64,000 bases of DNA from Burhinus oedicnemus. Taxonomy: Eukaryota; Chordata; Aves; Charadriiformes; Burhinidae. A model generated the notes under the pieces. It made no database searches. It saw nothing but the letters and a program-made list of their open reading frames with translations, and was not told where the DNA came from. Location of the stretch: positions 2,249,459-2,313,458 of the forward strand of contig VFFE01007605.1 in assembly GCA_008921705.1 (NCBI GenBank), written 5' to 3'. Positions 59,942 through 64,000 of the stretch are shown here, piece by piece. The translations under genes and the position numbers were made by a program. Within the stretch, counting starts at the first letter, position 1, and the number at the start of each line of letters is the position of its first letter.

Positions 59942-62900
59942 TTCACATAGCATTTGCACATCACTGATATCCCAGTTCTGCAAAGTTACACAAATGCTGG
60001 GCATTTTTTTCTGGTTACTCCATTCTTCAGACAGCGGCCTCCATGAGCACCAAGGTGAAGCAGGTACGTAACAAAGTGCAGGACAGAAGACAAAGTAAGC
60101 AGTAATAAACTTTAGGAAAACTAGGTCCTAATAAAGAAAAGCCTCCCTTTTTAATGAAGAGAGGACAAATGTCAACGATGCTAGAGGCACATCTCACAAT
60201 ACACCCAGTCGTGTCTCGTGCCAGGCCACCACCGAGGAGGCACAGCCCTCTCCCACCGTGCATCAGACCAAGTGCTTGGACCCAGCAACCACCCTCCTTC
60301 TGACCCCAGCACCTTTCTCTGGGCTCTGTGAGCAGATCCAACCCACCATGCAGTTGTGTGATCACAGACCTGACATCAGAGAGGGTCTGTACAGCTGGGA
60401 GGGAAGAAGCTGAGCAACATTCCCTCTTGCTTTCAGTAACAGCTCAGACAGACGTCTGCTGGGAGGGGAAAGCTAGTGCCGAGCCAGCCCTGGGATGAGG
60501 AGATGGACTAGATGACCCGAGCTGTCAGTGAGGATTAGATCCACTTACACGCTCCTGGACCAGTTTCTGCTGGGTAACCTTCGACATTACGGCTGACTTG
60601 CTCCAAAAAGGGCGCTCCTCCCTCTCCCACATGCCGGCTCTTCTCCTGCCTCCATCAGCCCAGCACAGAGCTCACAGGCAGCTCCTTTTCCCCCAGCACA
60701 GTGGGACCCGCTTTCCAGGTCCAGTTTCCTGCTGGATTCGTGGGCTGAAACGTGACCCCCCCCAGCAGTAAGACCTTTTCTGGAGGAGCTGGCACTGGGA
60801 AGTGAATGATACCAGCAGTAGCGGGGACTCGGGCACGGGCTCTGCCTGCCCCAGCTCTCCTGTGCCGGCCACCTCCACAGACATCCCCACGGGGCTGGAC
60901 CAGGGTAGGTATGACAGCAAAACAACCCTACTCAGCATGTTCTCCTGCTTGGCATCACACTAGCAGCAGCAAAAGACCTTCTCAGGCTTTTCTTCAGCTT
61001 CAAGACTCTGCGCACCGAAGGTGATTATATCCCTCATCAGCTCCTTCATGTCTGGATTTTACCTTTTCCTGCTGCTTCCTCATGGCTAGAAAACTCAGAC
61101 AGAGACATCCCATTACCCACTGTCTGCTTTGGGGGGCTGTATGCCAAGCAGAGCTTCACCCAAGCCTGTGATTCTGGAGCATTTCTATCTGCGTACATGC
61201 ACACGTACTCCTCGATTAGGTATTGCGAGGTCATCATCACTGCAAGGAATTATAAAGGACATATGGCTTAATTTAGTCGCAGTGGTTTTGTAGTTACAGC
61301 TGAGCAGATAACATGACAAGGCTAGTAATTGTTTCTAAAAGGGAGTGATTTAGTAATATAGTCTGCAGCGCTTGTAAAGGCTCCTTGATAAAGGGCCAGG
61401 GAGAGCTGGAATGGTTTGGATCCATTTCCTCACCGCTGCTGAGAACAAATGTTGCAATACGTGTTAGGAGGGTTGAATGGAAAATAATTGCCTTCATTAT
61501 GGAAGTTCAATGTACAGACGTATGTTCCTGGATAAACCCCTTCTGCAACGAGCCAGATCCACGTAGCTTATTTTCCATAAAATATAAGGAGCAGCATTCT
61601 CGACAGGTTTCAGTCAAGTGTTTGAAACAGGCATGCGCTGTTTTATCCAGCAAAGCGTACGCACATTTCTGAGGTTCACATGCACGGAGGTTTATTGCTT
61701 TCTACAAGAGATGGAGGTGTGGGAATAGGTCTCATAGAGGATGTCTGAACATGCACCAGGGCTTTGGCCTATCCAAAGCAGAGAGAAACTGGAGACATGG
61801 ATTTTTATAGGAGACACAGCACATTGTAAAGCAAGATATCTTGGGCCAAATCCAGTTCCTCTTGTTTAGGCAGACTGACCTCTTGATTTCAGTGGTGCTT
61901 CTCACTCAGGCAAGGTAAACAGAAACTCGGCTTTGAGCATTTACAGGAAGAATCAGAGAAGTGATTTCTTTGGTGTGATACAATAGGACTTTGTATTAGC
62001 ATTAGCCCCAAGTGCCTGGAAATCTGGAATTCAAATGAAGCAAAACCTCACTATAAATAAAGAGCTTCTTAAAACTGAAGTTGTTTCCACCACTACTTTT
62101 AAAAAGCAGAGTTGCCAGCTACTGGGAATATGAATAAGTGATGCTCTGGCCTGGGAGGATTCCAGTAGGATTAGTCTGGCAGTTGTAGCGCAATCAAGAC
62201 AGACTAATTTCTTCATTATTAGTTTTTAATTCTTCCAAGTCTGCTTTTTACAATGGTTTGGCACCATCCACACTCATCACTCTCCGACTCTGAAGCTAGC
62301 AAGCAGACACATTTGCTTTCTTCTTTTATTGTAGCAGAGGGATGGGCTAATTAACGCCGGGAGTCCGGTGCGCCTGCGAAGCTGGGAGAAGCGGGAAGGC
62401 AAAGCTCCCTCGCTCCAGCTGCTGCAGGAGGGAGGTTTCGTCCATGACCAGGAACAAATATTTATCAGACAGGCTTTCCAGTCATATGGTCCTAATCCTC
62501 ACAGCAATGTGAAACTCCCGGGATGAGGTCATGGTTGTTTAATCCTAAACTCTACTTTTTTTTTTTTCTAGAGGCCAGATCAGGTAGGTAGGAGATGGAG
62601 TGCGCTTCCCCCCGCCTGGGGCTCACCGAGAGCAAACCGCAGGGATTTAGGGACATGATGTGCAAATATACACCCACAAACATGCACAGAGACTTGCTCC
62701 AGAGCATAACAGGGCTGCCAAGGTGCAACATTAAATTTCCAGCACCGACACTGGGTACCTGTTGCTCTGAGTTTTCAGAACTTGTCAAAATCCAATTGTC
62801 AAATTCCCTGAAAGCTCCTTTAAAGAAAAACCCTTCTCAAAAGTGGAAGAAAACCCCAAAATAAAAAACCAACCTTTTTTTTCAAAGGTCATCAGAAGGT

Positions 62901-64000
62901 CCTCCAAGCTGCTTACTGCTGGGAATACTTTTTTAGGTGGTTGAGGTATCTTTGGTTTGCTTATTAGCCTTTCACTGGCTTTTGGTGATTCACACTTTAA
63001 ACTGAAGAACCAGGGAATTCCACGGCCATTTTCCTCCAGGGACTGTTTGGATCAGGAATTGTCCAAATTAGGAATTGTATCTGAATCCTACCGAGATCTG
63101 AGCTAACAGACTGGCTCGTGGCTCCAGGACAGACCCTTATTATTTTAGCCTAGATGGTACTAAAAAAAGACCATCTCAAAAACACGAGACATCCAACAGC
63201 ATATTTTAGGACTGCGCATTAAACACACAGACCAGCTATAGTCCTTCAGTTTTCTCCTTACATAAAGAGAGGCATGCCATATGTATAGTAATATTCCAAA
63301 TATTGTGTGATATTAAGTAAAACAACTTAAAATATGTCGCTCATCAGTATACAATAGCATCACATATAGGGATGAGGTTATCTTGAGCAGGACTGAACCA
63401 AGGGGAAGAGCACAACCAACATATTGTGTGTTGCATTTTCAGCTGGAAGGTTTCCCAAACCTTAGACAAGATGAAATTTGGGTCATTCCCACAAGAACCT
63501 GACAGCCAAGTAATCAAGGAGGTTGGAAAGTCAGGTCATGTCTCTTATTTTAAACCAGCCTTTGGGTCTGCAATTTTATGTAAGATTGAGTAATTTCTGA
63601 GTGTGACTAATCTGGAGCAGCCCATTTCCCTGCAGCCAAGTGCTTCCCAAGATGGGGGCTTGGATCTCACACAGCCCAGGTGAGCCCCAACCACCAAGAA
63701 CCGGATTTGGCTTTGGGAAATCTCTCTCTTTCTCTGCACAGTTTTTGCCAGACGTCTTGGGTTTTATGTCACACCAAAAGAAAAACAACCAGGTTTCTGT
63801 GTCTCACCCCCATGTTTGCGGCACAACTCCCACATTCATCTCTGGTCAACAATGAGGTCTACTTGGGTCATGCCGTGGAGCAGATGCACAAGGTTGCTGG
63901 GCCAAAGGCAGGGTCACAGGCTGAGCCTCAAACGTACTCAGAAAATCTGGATAAGAGTTTGTACCAGGTGGTGGTTTGAGGTTTAGTTAAAGCTCTGCTC
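59942..64000. other. Upstream intergenic DNA, no gene seen
   Basis: Unassigned. A short stretch near 60504-60520 (GATGGACTAGATGACC) resembles the CR1 sense 3' end but lacks the rest. 61290-61600 is unique-looking sequence with GATA-like and homeodomain-like motifs. No exon recognised to the window end. Confidence 0.5.

Noticed and set aside
59781..60071. Asn-repeat protein
   Set aside because: The Asn run is simply the (AAC)n(AAT)n microsatellite in one frame; the rest has no coding character.
60504..60520. CR1 3' end in sense orientation
   Set aside because: Only about 16 bases resemble the CR1 terminus and the following sequence does not match, so the evidence is insufficient.

Overview
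The window is nuclear DNA from a vertebrate, most probably a bird. It has long, lightly repetitive non-coding stretches, exons separated by GT-AG introns, a promoter CpG island, and two 3'-end fragments of CR1 LINEs, the dominant avian/reptilian retroposon. The one gene I can recognise encodes a protein very close to TGFBI (transforming growth factor beta induced, beta-ig-h3; RGD-CAP in chick). The bird assignment is inferred from CR1 and protein similarity recalled from memory, not from a search.

Layout. (1) Positions 1-30.5 kb hold no recognisable gene: one CR1 fragment, homopolymer and AT-rich tracts, a GC/CpG-enriched patch at 4.63-5.4 kb and a small CpG cluster at 23.77-23.86 kb. (2) Positions 30.57-53.18 kb hold a complete TGFBI gene on the minus strand. 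I read 17 coding exons, all bounded by GT/AG and all phase-consistent, summing to 2055 nt (684 codons plus stop). The protein has a signal peptide, a Cys-rich EMI-type module, four FAS1 (fasciclin) domains and an RGD near the C-terminus. Its CpG-island promoter is at 52.73-53.33 kb. The presumed 3' UTR runs about 1 kb to a pair of AATAAA signals at 30.57-30.59 kb and contains a strong hairpin. (3) Positions 53.4-64 kb, upstream of TGFBI, hold a tetranucleotide repeat next to the promoter, a trinucleotide microsatellite and otherwise unassigned DNA.

In tetrapods TGFBI normally lies between LECT2 (5' side) and SMAD5 (3' side). No exon of either was recognised here, so the flanks are read as intergenic DNA that may carry regulatory elements or lncRNAs.

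I found no prokaryote-like system, CRISPR array, tRNA or rRNA. The more interesting signals are the sequence differences within TGFBI (for example Leu at the site equivalent to human Arg555), the 3' UTR hairpin, repeats flanking the promoter, and two CpG-rich patches with no gene assigned.
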